A DNA stretch of 64,000 nucleotides from Lagopus muta. Taxonomy: Eukaryota; Chordata; Aves; Galliformes; Phasianidae. Below the pieces are notes generated by a model that saw only the letters and a program-made list of their open reading frames with translations, had not been told where the DNA came from and did no database searches. The DNA is taken from assembly GCF_023343835.1 (NCBI RefSeq), contig NC_064443.1:2542001-2606000 (forward strand). Direction: 5' to 3'. Below, in pieces: positions 12,501 through 27,500 of the stretch (positions within the stretch are counted from its first letter, which is position 1; each line of letters opens with the position of its first letter). A program made the position numbers and the translations under genes.

Positions 12501-15500
12501 GGAGAAGAGTACAGAAGGATGCTTTACCTGGAACACCCCATTTATAGACAGCCCACGTCAGCTTCAGCGCATGGAATGGGTAACTGCAGTACACAACATC
12601 CACGTCTGCAGATAACCCTGCTGGCCACCCGGCACTGTCAGCAACCAGAGACGCTGCAGAACTCCTGCTGGTGCATCTGCCACATGCTTCAAACAGCTCA
12701 CCAGAAGCTGTCCTCTGGGGCAGCCCCACTACAGAACAGCAACCCAGCAGCAGCAAGGAAGCATGCAATCCTCACCTACGCCAGTGGGACTGAAGGAAAA
12801 TAGGAGGGTAAGATTTTTGAGTGAGATCAGGAAGGCAGAGGGACAGGGCAAGAAAGGATCAGATGAGTAGACCAAGAACACGCAGCTTCAGGACTCCTCC
12901 AGTTAAACGGGCACGCGTTTTAAGTAAGTTGGCTACCAGGGTTTGCTTCCTGAGACAGGGCAGGACAGAGCTGTGAAGTAGGAATTTGTAGTTTTAACTG
13001 ACAAAGGTTGGAAAAGCCACGCTGATGGTGGCTACCAGTAGCTGAAGGAAGTGTGTGAACTCTTTCACAGAAGATCCCTTACCACCTCCCATGCCAAGGG
13101 AAGAAGGGACTCAGAGGACTCACGTAAGCTTGAAAAGGTGAGATGACAGAAGAAGGTCCAGAGAAGCGTTTCGGGTACCAGAATTTTGGGTGTTTTACAA
13201 CATAAAAAATCCTTCCACGCACAAGGAACACCTCTGTCACTCAGAGGTCTGTCAGCCTTCCTGACCCCTGGAGCAGACACAGCACTCGTCCCGGTGCTGC
13301 TGCAGGACGTGTGCCCACACAGCGCTGCAGGTCACAGGCAGACCCTGCCAGCACCAGCACCTCTTGCTGCACGCTTCCTCCCTGACCTCAGAGGCTTGCA
13401 GTTCCTACCAAACACTGGTACAGCGCAGCCATCAGTGAGACACGGGTGGGAATGAATACATGACTGACTCAATATGGCAGGCCTCGGTGACGTCAGGCCC
13501 CGGTGAGCTCATGATGAGGTCAAACACTGAATCAGACACAAAAAATACAAATGGGTTGTGCTGCCCGGAAATCCAACCAGAGAGAACTTTGCATAGGTCA
13601 CGGGAACATGAAAAACTATGCAAGACACTCGTTTCCTAAACCAGCAGTATGCTGACAGAAGAAACACAGCTGAGGTGCACGAGGCTTCTCCCTCTCCCTG
13701 TGCACACACAAAGCTGAAGACTCTACAGGGTAATTCTAGAAATCCACGTGGTCAAAAGCAGGGCAGGTTCAACAGGGAAAAAAAAGATGCATGCGCAATG
13801 ATATGATCCTAGAAAACTTCACAGCCCTCATAAACAACAGGAAAAGCAAAAGACTACGTCAGCTGATAATCCAAGGAGGAAATATGAAAGGCAAGACTCT
13901 CTTCAGTGCTCTTAGCCTAACAGACGAAGGGGTTTCAGACTATTGGTGGACACCCTCAACTGCTAACACCACTCTGAACTGCAGGTTAAAGCGACCATGG
14001 GATGCAGTGAGTTTGTCAGGTGAGTAATGATAGATGGAAATGCCCTTGAGGTTCAGTCAGCCTCCTTTGCAGGGGGCATTCTGCAGGTTCTGAAGAAAAA
14101 TCTCAGACTCCACAACTCAGTACATCCTACCGAAAGGATAACAGTCACTTCTTGCATCCAGACTCATGCTTTCTCTTTAAAATCACAGCAGTGCTCCTTT
14201 CACTGAGCGCATCAGCAGCTCTCAATAAGCACACACAGCTACAGGTCTCCAGAGCTGAAGCATTCCAGGAGAACAACAAGCTCCTTCTGCATTTAGCTGG
14301 AAAGGCACCGAGATGTGACTGGCTGCTGCAAATGCTTTGAGGACAGAAAGTCCCAGGCTCTGCCTGCTGTCAAAGCACCTCGTGGATTTAAACACCAACA
14401 GCTCCAGCAAAAAGCTTGTGAAGGCTCATCTATTCCAGAAGCTATGTTCACACAAAATGCAAAGCGCTGCAGTGAATGGATATAGAAGGGGATGCAGAGG
14501 AGGAGAAACACACAACTGTTGTTCCCAACTGCACAGTGGTTGAATATGCTCAATTAAAGCAAGCACCCACAAAATACCCCTGTCCTGTGAGAAAGGAGCA
14601 GGGAAAAGAGGTAGCACTGTGCTCAGCAGGCAGACTGCATGGCACACAGGGAAACTGCTCTCCGACAGGCGCTGCTTGCAGTGCAGGAATGCACGGGGCA
14701 AGGCTGGGAGCAGCCAGTCCTGCATGTTCCTCGAGACCCCCACAACAACACACAGCAGGTATTTTTACAAGCTGATGCTACAGCTCTCCCATTTTTGTCC
14801 TCTTGCTTTAGAAACAGAAGGAAAGGATTTAGTTACTAGCAACTAAAGCTAGGCAAATAGCACCACCAGTGTTGCTAAGGTTGGGGCCTGAGCGGACTTG
14901 GGAGATGCTTATTGTAAAGTCAGTCAAGACAAATCATTTGCTCCTAAGCTACAAGTAAATATCCCAATTCCATCAATGTAACAACCAGATCCACCTCTGC
15001 GAAAACAGCCACACATCCAGGCAGCAAGCAGCAGCATCTCCCTGCCTCTCCTCCACCAGCTGCCTTTAAGACAAGCAGTGTGGTACACAAAGGCAACTTC
15101 CTTTATCCCACCCACCTTCTTGAACCCAAGAACAAGGTCATTATGTGCATTTCTTCTACAAGCAGAGAAGGAGGATGAGAGAGAATTCAAGTACCCAAAC
15201 GAATTCACACGTATACAGACAGCTGTGGGACACACTGCCAAAGTTGTCCCTCGGGAAGCCAACATGGTGCCCACAGGCAGGAACACTGCTGCCCTGCAGC
15301 TCTGCCAAGCCTGATTGCAAAGGAAACACGAGATAAGGGACACACACACACTGCAATGTCTCAAAGAGAGAATGAAGGAGGGAAAGATTAATTGGGGAAT
15401 AAACTGCATGACGTAGCAGACAGAAATCCCATTTTCCATTGAAAATATTTGTGCCCCTCAAAAGGAAAAGCAGCTCATCAGAAACAAAAAGAAGGCCTCA

Positions 15501-18500
15501 TTAAAGTCAAACCACAATCAGCTTGTAACAGAAGACCAACAGAATCACCATAACCACCAGGTTGAATGAAATAGAAACAAGTGCTGCACCACGTTCTGCA
15601 AAACAACAACAGCCACACTGTCCTACCAGGGACAGAGGAGCAGGCAGCCAGCTCTGTGCTCCCATTAACTGCAATCCAGCACAGCTCACATACAACAGAT
15701 GGACCCTCTGAGCTGTGATAAATTGCCACCACCACCATCAGCAAGGCAGGAGTTATTTTAGTTACTTGAGCTGTGGCCATTAATACAGGGGGAATAAAAC
15801 TCTCTTGCAAAATTTGGGCAGCACAGAAGATGTGCGCTTCCTTCCTGCAGCAGATTGACCCCAATGGATCTCAGCGGGCACATACACATGGTGGAGTAAC
15901 TGAATGGAGAGTGTTGGACCTGGTAAATCTGCAGGTTGCAAATTTGGGAATGGTCTACGCAGAGTAAAATAAAAAAGATTTTCCAACAAAGGAAATAAAG
16001 ACTACAGGGATGTAGGGAGGAAAACAGTTGTTCCTCAGGCAGGAACAGTTTAATAAGCTGTTTAAAGTGCATCAAAAAGGCAATGTCTGCAAAACAAATT
16101 TATTTCTAGCCTGCAGAAAACTGAAAAAGAGGCAGGCTGGCTAGTGAGTTGCTAGAGTGTCGCCGTGGGCTGACACTGCTTCACTATTTATGCTGTCACC
16201 AGTGATTAAATTTGACAGAAGAGTCGATAACCTTCTGAAAATAACTGAACTATCAGAGACTGAGCTCCAGCTAACACAGGTTTAGGTCTTGCATCTTGTA
16301 GAAATCCACACAAACTGCCAGTCTCCAGAGGTGATCTGACACCTCCACCCTGGAAGGCTCTAACATGGGCTATCCACTGTCTAAGGACAACCGAGTCACA
16401 CCACTCCCTTTCCGAATATCTCTATTTGGGTTTCACTGAGAACTTAAAAGTTAGCTTCTTCCCTGGCAGCAAGCCAGATACAAGCCTTTGTTTGTATATT
16501 CCTTAACTAAAAGGAAAAAGGGTTTATAATCACCCAGTCTGAAGGCCTACCCTAACTGCTGCTTGAAGGCCAGTCAGCACTTCCTCACGTGCACACAGAT
16601 TTACTGGTGATCTTAAGGCACTCTGTCCAGTTTAGGGCCTGCTGCTTACAGGCTCTCTGCCGTAGCAAAGGACCTAATCTAAGTCAAGCACCTGCCAAAT
16701 GCATTAGGATGTTCAAGCAGAAGGGGGAAAGGAGATATTAACAATGGGAAGTGGAGGAATTCCCAAACTCCACACCTCTGTGTATTTGGGAATGGCACTT
16801 GCACAGAGAGACATCATTTCATGTGGGGAGAGCTAGGGAGAGGCTATGCAGAGTCATTTGGTTAAAGGGAGTGACACACGTAATGATGTATTTCTCAGTG
16901 ACAACATAGTAAACTAGGAGTTGTTGCAACACTGAAGGGAAGACAAAAGTTGTTACTGATGGTAAAAAGCAATGAATAATTCTGGAGCCTTCTCTAGCTG
17001 TGCTCCGCCTTCCACCATCCTGTAAGAATGCGCCAGGCTCTTTCCCAGCAACAGAATTATTTCTGTAAAACGTTTTTCTAAGTTGCAATACCTCTGTAAC
17101 TGAAAATAGAGGCAAGTGCTTAGTGGGACCTCTGAAACCCCAGCTGTGAAGACTCATTAAGTGTAAGCACATTTGTGCACTTGCACAGCTCGGAATCCGA
17201 CTCATGACTCTCCTCCCATGACAGCGAGACACGGGACTCAGGTAAAAAAAGGCTTTTGATAACTGATCTCAATTCTTACTCAGGCAAATTAGGAGGAAGA
17301 AGGCAGCAAGAGAGGAGATGTGAGGGATGTAGCAAAGATATGGGAATCGATTGTTTTTCTTGGGTGAGCCCTCATCCACAGTTCCAAGGCACAGACAGGC
17401 TGGTGTGAAATGGAAATGATCTTTTATCTAACAAATGTTCTGCATCTCGCTTCTGTCTAGTAGCCCACAGCTCTAGCCTCAAATATCACGTCACAGCAGG
17501 CTCCCCTTGGGAACTTCTTCACGGGAGATTTAATCCATCAAGCACTTTTAAGGACTGGAAATGCTCAGATTTACCAGGTGCAACTGAACATAGGGTAGTC
17601 CTCATGTCTGCAACGCCAGCTTGGCAAAGGACAGAGATGGGGGAGATGCACAATTAAGAATCTTTCCCACGCATGAGGCATATGGAAAGTCAGCTCAGAG
17701 CTGCATACTAGAGCGCTCACCTACAATCACATGTGTGCGCACGCACAGCCGGGGGAGGCAGTTAATGCTAGCAGAGCTCTTTCCAACTGCATTTCAGTGT
17801 GACTACAAAAGTATCAGGGCCAAAACCTACTTGAGGAGCCTGTCAGCTCCCAGCCTGAATCCAGCCAGTGTGCTGACATATGCCGGGGAGGAGGGAGGAC
17901 CATTCAGTGTCTGGCAGCTCTCTCACACTGGCATTTCTAAGCCTTTTACAAAGTTCCGGAAACAATATTTAAACCACAGCCTTGTGCATTATACAAGAAC
18001 AGATCCTCCTTTGAACGGTTCAAAGAAACACAAAACCTCATTGGCTTTCCACCACCCCACCAAAAAAAAAAAAGAAAAAAGAAAATAAACAACAAAATCT
18101 TCTAGCAGCATTGACCGAAGTGTAAAGCAACCTGGTTGGCTTCCATGCATCCGATGGCCTCTTCCAAGAGTGAAAACTCCACGCAGACATAGCGATAGTC
18201 GTAACCTGGGGACAGCATTTAAATACAGACGGGAGTCAAGTTAGTGCCTTGTCATAAAGAAAGCCACATTCAATATTCAATTTCCCTCTCCCTCCAGTGA
18301 CAAACCCTCTAACCACCACCCCTCTGCTCCAAAATGAAAAGGAGAGAAACCAGGGACTAGCTGGATGATGACTAACTGCAGTTGATCATGAATTTTAATA
18401 GCGCAGCGTTCCCACTTCCCCTTGCACAACCCAGTGACAGGCACACCCTTCCTTAGGGCAAGAAATAATAGCTTTTTTTTCTTCTTTCTGTAAGGCACAG

Positions 18501-21500
18501 TGATTTTCCATGCTCATTTCACGTCTTGTACTGCCCTGGGGGCAGTGCTCTCCAAAGCAAGCGTTGGTAAGTCATTCCAAAGCACCTTGCTGCGAATGTA
18601 TTTCACACAAATGGCCAGCATTTTAATTTGGGCAGTATTTCAGAAAGAACTACCACGATTCTATTACCTTTGCTATTTTCCCTCCAACACCTGTTCTTTG
18701 CTGAAGTCCATTTCTTGCATTATGAAACAGCACAGTGGAGCAGGAATCATAACTTCAGCTTTCTCATTCTGGCATTTTATTTCCAATAGATGTTATTGTA
18801 CGTTTAGTTAAGAGAGTGTGGGAGCTTAAGATCCTCCCCCAAGAAACCAGACGCGAGAAACCAGAGATGCTTTACTCTTCTTGCTTCCTGTCGATTTCTA
18901 CTCCAGTTACCTGCACCAAAACGTTCTGGCCCATGGCAAAGTGCAGGGTGAGCACTACAGAAGTTAAGGCCATCCCAAGAGCCATCCTTGCTCTTGCAAG
19001 GAACTCCGACAAACGCTGAGCAACAACCTACAGTCACAGCCTCTCTCTTCACGTACCAAGGCCACCTCACTCCAGAACAGTGTTTTCCAGATGACTGTGG
19101 GCTGGCATGCCTCTACATGCGAACACAGAAAGGGGAAAGCTTGGTTCCCTCCTCCTGCTCCTGGTCAGGGGTGAGAGGAAAGCTGTGCTGTATGTGGGTT
19201 GCACCATTTTAGGCACCTCGCTGTGCAGGGGAAGAGCTCTTCTCCCTCCTAAGGATGCATGCCTTAACACAGACACATTCAGCCCAGGTATGCATCTGGT
19301 TACCGCTGCTTCAACCTCCCATGGCAACGTAAACCCACACACACTTCTCCCTGTCAAGGCATTCCAGTCTGCCAGAACACAGCTTCCGTGGCCCTCCAAA
19401 GTTACTCCAAAGGTCACTTGCTGCACTCACCCATTTTTCCTTCTGTTTCTTCTCTTACCATCTTCAAAGTTAACCAGTTACAGAGACAAGGCTGTGCAAA
19501 ACTATTCCATCACCAAACCCTACTGTGTTTTATTCCGGGAGCTCTTCACACACCTAACACCACATTCCTTTGCACATTTACTGCTATAACAGGATTCCAA
19601 TCTGAATCCAGCTCCAATTCTACTTCACACAGGAGTTCATTTCCCCACCACACATCAGTTGTGCCAATACGAGTATGCTGGAGGGAAATGTACGAGTGCT
19701 GCATTTCAGCTCAGTGAAAGAGGCCAGCCGGCAGTATATCATCAGTGGGGAAAGCAGCAACAGCCACTTGATGCTGCTACATGAAGTAGGCACCTGGAAC
19801 TCGACGTACAGTTTCAGATGGCAGAAGTGACAAAAAAAAAGCAAATTTGCTGACCTGCTTCCAGAGTGCTCTGCAGTTCCAGCCACACTCCACGGCCTGG
19901 GACAACAAGGCAATGCCTGCTCAGCAGCAGAGAGCTGCTCTCCAGGAGCAGTGCTGCCCCTTGCTGGAGCATGGTTTGCATTCTGGGCAGGGACCCACTG
20001 CCTTATGGCATGGTACGCAGGCTCACGTAGTGTGTTTTGAAGTCCTATTTAAATCCAGAGCCACTTCTCTCCCTCCTATTTAAAACAGAGTTGTTTGAAT
20101 GCTATCAGCCTCTAGACCCCTGATTCCTGCTCACAGGGAGGATTTTCAAGAGCTGCTGCAATCAGCACGCCAGGCTCAGGGTGCTGTCTTATTCCTATGT
20201 GCATATGAAGTAAGGGTACCCCAGAGCCCAAAAGCACGACTGCAGAAGTTTGCACTCTTCAGCATGAGAGGCAGTTTGCACCCAAGTCCTGATGAAGTGA
20301 ACGAGTGCTTCAGACATGGCTGTAATGCAGCATGACACCAGTGAGCCCAGCACTAGATGCGAGGCAGTGGAGAGAAACACTGCGCTCAGAAGTCTGTATG
20401 CTGCAGAACCACCCCATACATCACAGAGACAGTGAAGGGGCAGCTCACCGTGGTTTTCCTTGTATACTCTCCTTTCTCCACCCTCCCCACCAAACTCAGC
20501 GCAACTAAGCAGCACTGCTACAATAATACATAGGATAAGAACCAAAACCAGAAACTGCAACCCCAGACCCTGCCAGAAAGCTGCTCCAGGCCAGATGTTC
20601 ACGTCTCGTGGTTGGGTTGCACAGGAATGCAGTGCTGCAGTGCACAGGCTGGCCTCCATCACAGCCACAACAACGATGGGAGAGGGAGGCCTGGAGCTGC
20701 TGCCATAGAGCACCCTTCCATTTCACACCGTGCTGGAAAGCCCACTGAAATGGAGGCCAGAGGATCAGCAGCTCTGCTACACTGCATCTTTTCTCCACTG
20801 CTGGCAATAATCACATTACCCAGGGGACAACTCCTGAAACCAAACCGAGCACCCTGAGGTGGGCTGCAGAGGCTGCTGCTGGCTGCCCTGCCTCCTCTGC
20901 AGGGCTGGGTCAGCTCTCTGTGCTGCCACTGCTGAGCCCACACTGTTTTCCCCCTGAAGCCTACACACAATTTGCCCATCAGAACACAGCAATCCAGTAG
21001 CAGCAGGACAGGGGATCTGGGCAGATGCATGGGACAGAGCAGGGACTGACAATAGGCATCCCAAGGGAAGCTGTCCTTCCTTGCACATCAGACCCAACGG
21101 CACTCTTCAGGTCTTAGTGATAAAACCAAAGCAATCGCAGTGGCAAAGCAGAATCACTGCTAATGACTACAGCACGGCTTTGTGACTCGAGGTGGCATAA
21201 ATTCACTCACAACGCTTCACGTGAAGCTATAAGGTTTGGTATCTTCTTAATTAGATCCTTCACTTGCTGCTTATCATAAAGCCACTGTCAGGGGACCTAC
21301 AAAAAGGGTAGAATGGAGTAAGGAAAGCTGTGTGTCTTGGAAATATTTGTGATCAACATGGATTCGCTGTGAAAAATACACACAAAAATACCAAATCAGC
21401 ATGTTGCTGGAGAGTTTGTTACACTGCCCACATAAACATTCCAAGAGGAGTATGCAACGGTCCTCCAGCACTTGAACTCACGCAGTGGTTGAGTTGGTTC

Positions 21501-24500
21501 ACCCTGTGCATGCACAGTCCTCTCTGGATGTTTCCAAAGCATGCTTGGTTGTTTTCTAAACTGGAAACAACAGTGATCTGCTAGTACTTAGGAGTAAGGA
21601 TACATTTAAAGCACCAGGAAGCTGCTGTACAAACATTTGAATAAGAGATGTTTTGCTTCTTAAACATGCCTGTTAGTGAAAGGAATTTTGACAACAAATA
21701 GCAGGTCCTTGTTAGTATCCACGGTTGGGCTAAAAATCCTGAATGCGTGACTTAAAATTACCTTCTTTGGATTTGAATAAAAATATCAAAGACTTGTGAT
21801 TTAAAATAAGAATTGCTGCTATACAGGCAAAATTTCTGCTGAACAACTGATACATAGCAATGTGTTATTTCATGATAGTCTGTAACATCCAAGATCCAAA
21901 CAAAACAAAACCATAACGTTCTTCTGATACGTGCTGTAGGCAGCATGGAGACATCAGAAATATCTCTCTGGAGTTCTGGGAGGCCAAACGAAAAGATCAC
22001 ATAACAAGAGTGGCTGTGGTCTATGCCAAACTGAAGATACTTTGGGAAAGAAGGCACGATGGCAACATGGCAAAGGTATCCAACTCAAGAAAGCTGATCC
22101 AGCTCCTCCGTTCTAAGAATGCACATGCAGCATCACATTACCACCCTCCTTACCAGAGTAGGGGATTAGCAAACATCCAACGTGAAATGTCACTGCTTTC
22201 TTGAAAACAACTGCTAGAAAGCTCCTGTCCCTTGTGCTGCAGTACAAAGAGCCTCTCCTACAGCTGGAAGAAAGGAACAACAGTGGTTTCCTATTAAAGT
22301 AGCTCTGTTAGCACACAGTCTTCTGGCAACCTGCTGTAACTTTACAGCTGGGCCAGATGCAGACACGCTGGGGGCCTCTGCTCTGCCATCACTCACACCT
22401 GCATCTGCCAGATGGGGCCAGGCAGCCTGAGGGAAGAAGATAATGATGGTGTCTCCCTTAGCAAAGCCAGCCTGCCAATGCAAGGATGATGTTGGTGCTT
22501 GCTCTTCCCAGAGACAGCGTGGCAGAACAGAACACAGGGTCAGAGAAGAAAGCTGCACTGCTTTCAAAGGCAACAATAGCATGAAGTGTGGGGTGAATAT
22601 GAAGGACTTCCCTCATGGGCTGACAAGGCATCTTGGAGTTGGACTTGACGATCCTTATGGATCTCTTCCAAGTTCCAATATCCTATTTTATTCTATGACT
22701 TCTGCTATCCTTCAAGGGATCTGCAGTCTCACACACTGGTCTTCACAGCTGTGGACACTGGGTTTTGCACATTTCTCACAGAAAGAACCTGCTTTTGTGG
22801 AAGGTTTTGGCAGCACACCCATCACCCCACACAGAAACGTGTCCAAGGCAAGGTGCAGACAGAGGTCACCTAGAACAGGAGGCCCTGGAAGCCTGTGAAG
22901 TCATCCATACCAAAAAGTGAATACCTCCTCTCAAGGAAATGTTGGGAAATATAGGACTCTCCATATTTCTGTACTGCTACAGTGCTCTATCATTAGCAGG
23001 TATGATACACCTAACGCCTCCAAGAAGTCTAGGCACTGTGTGCACACAGCAAGTCCTACCATGCAGCGAGGCAGAGCAGTGCTTGCTGCAGGGAGCAGGG
23101 AAAATGAAGCTGACCGCAGGGTGTGAACATCAGGAGGGCACCCTGCAAGGAGCAGCCAGCAATCAATCTGTCCTAACACACACACACACACTCAGAAGCC
23201 AAAAGCAAGAGCGCTCTCAATACCAGCTGGTAGATTCAGAGCTTCCATCACTTTGTCAGGATTCTTTTCTGCACAGATAAATTGGTCTTCAGAGATACGG
23301 AAGCTGAAGAGCTGTATTGGAAAAGCTCGCTGTTGAATAATAAAGAGAATAATCCACAAAAAGCCATGTCCCCAGTTCATTTCAAAGGCTGAGGGTACAC
23401 AAGCCACACCTGGCTCCTGGAAAAAAGGTGGTCACGTCATCTCGTCCCTCTGTATAAGAAAATCATACTCTCATGCACTCATTCATGACAGTGCTGCACA
23501 AGAAAACAACACTGAAACCAGAAAATATGAAATGCAGCTTTATCGTGAAAGGTATGATGCCACAGTCCATCTTTCTCCCTCCATCCAGAAGGAAGGATCT
23601 CCTCGAGACACGATCTGACTGTGGTCAGTCTACAGTGCCCCATAAATTGCAGGGGCTGTGGCAGAGCACTCAGAGCACCAAATGGCTGCCCTCCTGGCCT
23701 ACAGGGCAGCAGCCAATACACTGGTGAAGTGAGGAAAAACCCACAACGTAAGACATCACAACTTTATTAGAGACACATTACTACGTGATGTTTGTACAGA
23801 ATTGAGGAACCTAAGGAAGGTTGGGCCACCGCAGAGCTCTATGAGAGGACTGGAAGCTGCCTACCTGGGGAGGTTTCATAGAGAAGAAATGAGTTTTTAA
23901 ATGCTGGCAATGTGTACGAAGGCCTCCAGCACCTGCCATTTAGCACAAACGACTCAGAAAAGCAATTAATCCAATTAAGTCAGCATGGTGTGAGAAGCCT
24001 TGAAGTTTTACATTAGAGATGCAAAAAATAAATAAAAGCTGAACATATTTCTAAAAGCTGTCATAGAGAAGGACTGTGCATGTCAAAAGGGCTGTGATCA
24101 TGCTTTATGGATGACTGTTTGTTTCTTCCTCTGTTGAGCATGCTGTAAATCATGAACCAAGGTCGATCACTATTGCAAACACAAACTTCATCAGTCATAC
24201 TTCTCACTTCCTAAGCCATCGCATCACAGACAAAGACAGCCTAGCAAGAATGCCTTTTGCCTGTGCTGCCCTAAAATTAGGCAAGACTAGCCAAAAACCT
24301 CCTGCCCCCACAGCTGGGAAACCTAGGTCTTTTTTCAGTCCTGGTCAGGCTATTTTGGCTACAGACAAGACTCAGCACCGACAGCATTCCCCTACCTCCT
24401 CAAAGACAAGCCCTGCAGAACCAAGAGCTCTGGAGATAAGCAGCTGACTTGGTCAAGCCTTAGCAGGCGGCTCCCAGTGTGCTGCAGTGCCAGCCTTAAT

Positions 24501-27500
24501 GGTGAGCCAAGTTGTGTTCTGCATAATTAACACAACAGGCACCTCTGGAGCACAGCGTGTATTAGAGACATGTCATGTCATCCCATGGCACGCTCTTTGT
24601 AGCAAACTGAAGGATTTAAGTCTTTGTGAGACCTGCTCTAATCAAACTCCATAGGGTTGGTACAAGCTGCCTTCATGAGGAAGCCATGAGCTGGCCACAA
24701 AAGCACCCTTCCCAGGGGTTTGCCTGAGGGCACTGCGTCAGCCTTGTAAGGAAACTAAAGAGCTAGCTTCAGAATGGAGGTGCATGGCTGCATGCTTGCA
24801 GAAACAGCCCCTCTCTGTGCAGAACAGTTCAGCTCCTCTGCCCTTCCCAAGGCTGGAAGCTGCACTGAAGTACTTCACCAGCAGTCCCGACCTCCTAGGG
24901 CATCACTGCCCCAACCTTGGGTGTATGTACAGCCACTGGGAGCGACCTAAGGCTCAGCTACAGGTGGGCCAGACACAAGCACAGCCATGCTCTCATGCAC
25001 AACAAGAGCTCTGTTTTGAGAAGAGAACTCACCCTGATCAGATCTCACCTGGCCTTGCACCCCAGCCCTAAAGAATGGAGTCCTTATGCCTAGTATGGAG
25101 GGGTGCATCATTTGAGATGTGTCAGTTTCTCCACCAGGAAGTACACATTTCTGGACTTTAAATTATAAGTTTAACTAAAATTAAATGTTGTAAAGAATGC
25201 CATTTTAAATTTCAGGGCCTACTTGGAATATTCCTGCAAACAATGATTTGTTGCTCTGATACAGACAAAAAATGACTGCACTTGGGGGAAAAAAAGAAGA
25301 AAACCAAAAGGTACTTTTTATAGGTTTACCTAAAGGTCTTAATATTAAAATTTTCAAATATTAATTATTAAAATGTATAGCAGGGTACCAGTGTGGCAGA
25401 GCTTAGCAAGACCAAGTTAGAGTCCCTTGGCAAAGCCCTAGAAAAACTGCATTAAGTTTAAGAAAGAGAGGAACAGGGCGCAGCTCCAGGCACCTACAAC
25501 ATAAGGGCCACAGATCTCAAACAATAAATAAATGCCAGCGCACATAGGTGGCTAAATCAGCAGTGAATTATGTCTGATGCCGATGGTACTGGATAGAACA
25601 AAAGCTTTTCAGAACTGAGCAGGCAGCTGCCATGAAGACGTTGCTAAGCTGGTCAGGGACGCGGGAATGCAAAAGTAAATACTAAGCAGAGGGATGAAAA
25701 ACCCAAATCAGCCGATTTCTGAAGTGCTGCAGTAACACAGAGGGTGCACAAAAGGGCTGGGAGGACCCACTGCCCCCAATTGAGCCCAGCTCACCTACTC
25801 CCTGCAAGCCCACCGAGCTCCTCTCAAATCATGCTGCTCTCCATCTCTCCCAGATCAGCAAAGACTCCTCTCAGTTCCCCAGATGCGCTCCTGGAGTCCA
25901 CAAGGAACATCTTATGTGCTGCCAACAAAGGCTCACTTTCTCTAAACAGCTTTTTCCAACTGTGAATCCTGGCTGGAAAGCACATTGCAGGATTGGCAAC
26001 TGCAGACTGCATCCAGGAAAACAATCTGAGCCGAGGGCCCAGAGCACGCCTCATGCTTTCATTTATTACTTGGACACCACTGCAGCATCTCTCGAAGGGG
26101 GAACAACTCAGCAGAAGCTTTAGGATAAAGATAGCACTGCACACTCTCTTCCCTGGGACATATGTATGCATTCACCCAAAGTGCTCTGTGCACATCAAAC
26201 ACTCAGGATCACTTCTCAGATTTTGCCTATGTTTGATGTTAGTCAGAAAATCAGAAATAGAGCTTGATGAGAATGAGGCAGCACATAAATTTAAAATACA
26301 ACTGAAATCAAAACAGGGACAAAGTGCGTACATATTAGATTCCCTGAATGCCAAAAGGTGTCAGCTTCAAGTTTTTGGCAGTGCTGCCACAAGTTGCTTG
26401 TGCTAGCAATGGTAATGGGAGGATGGTTGGACTAGAAGATCCTGTAGGTCCTTTCCAACCTTGTGATTCTACGATTCTAAGTTCCCAGACTGACAGGAGA
26501 AGGACTGACAGCCTGGTGCTATCGCACAGCACCAACAGCCCTGTGGCAAGAGGACCACCAAGAAGCCTTGAAATCAAAGACAGGAACTTCCAGCTGGGGA
26601 GCTCACAAGCACCAACAGGAGCTGTCTGATAAGCTCCAAGTCAGCACTGTTAGCACCTACCAAAGAAGCGATGCATCTGCAGCTCTGCAACAGCAGTGGG
26701 CAGCAAGAGGCACCAGGAGACATGAAGCTGAAGCAAGCGATGGACTTTGGCAAAATTCCCCCATCACCTCCAGTTTTATGCTTTGTAATGATTAATCAAA
26801 CAGACCGGCTCAAACACACTCGAAAGGAGAAGCTGGAAGCTAAGCCAACAGCCTAATAGTTCTGCCAATGTTTAACACGATGTTGGAAGAAACCCTTTTC
26901 CCCCCAACAAACTGATGATGCTACTTTCAGTCCAAACGTACAGGCACCAATTCAAAAGATCTGAGACAGCTTACAGACACAAGGAAACATGAGATAACAC
27001 TGCACTTGGTATTCCAGTGAAATTCCACCTTGATGTTTTGATTGTCTGCAAACACCCGCCTCTTTGATTCAAACAGAAATACCTGCTGCTTCTTAAGGTC
27101 TCTCCCTTCGCCACCTTTTCAACATCTAGAAAACGTTACAGTCTGTGCACCTCAGAGACCAAACAATCTAAAGAATAAACAGCTTGCATGCGTATCAAAG
27201 TCCCAGCAGGCACACTAAGAACAGTTCCAAGGCTTAGCACAACCTTCACAGAAAACGCACCTCCCTCAGCACTTCCAGTATGTAAAAAGAAAGGTGTTTG
27301 TAAAGAACTGCTTTTTTTCCCCCCCAGAAAAGCCAACCATGTATCTTCTCTCAGAACAGAGCCTCGAGGAAGATCCCCCAGCGGAATCATCGCATTGAAG
27401 CTGCTGAGATCATCCTTATGAAAAGCATCGTGTCCTTGTGAAACTGATCTGAACCTCGCCTCTTTCAAGTTAATTGCGCGCTATTTGTTATGGCTGGTTT

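Noticed and set aside
14924-15439. Minus-strand 171-codon frame in RBM6 intron 6
   Set aside because: Random-looking composition with no domain; frames of this size are expected by chance in 17 kb.
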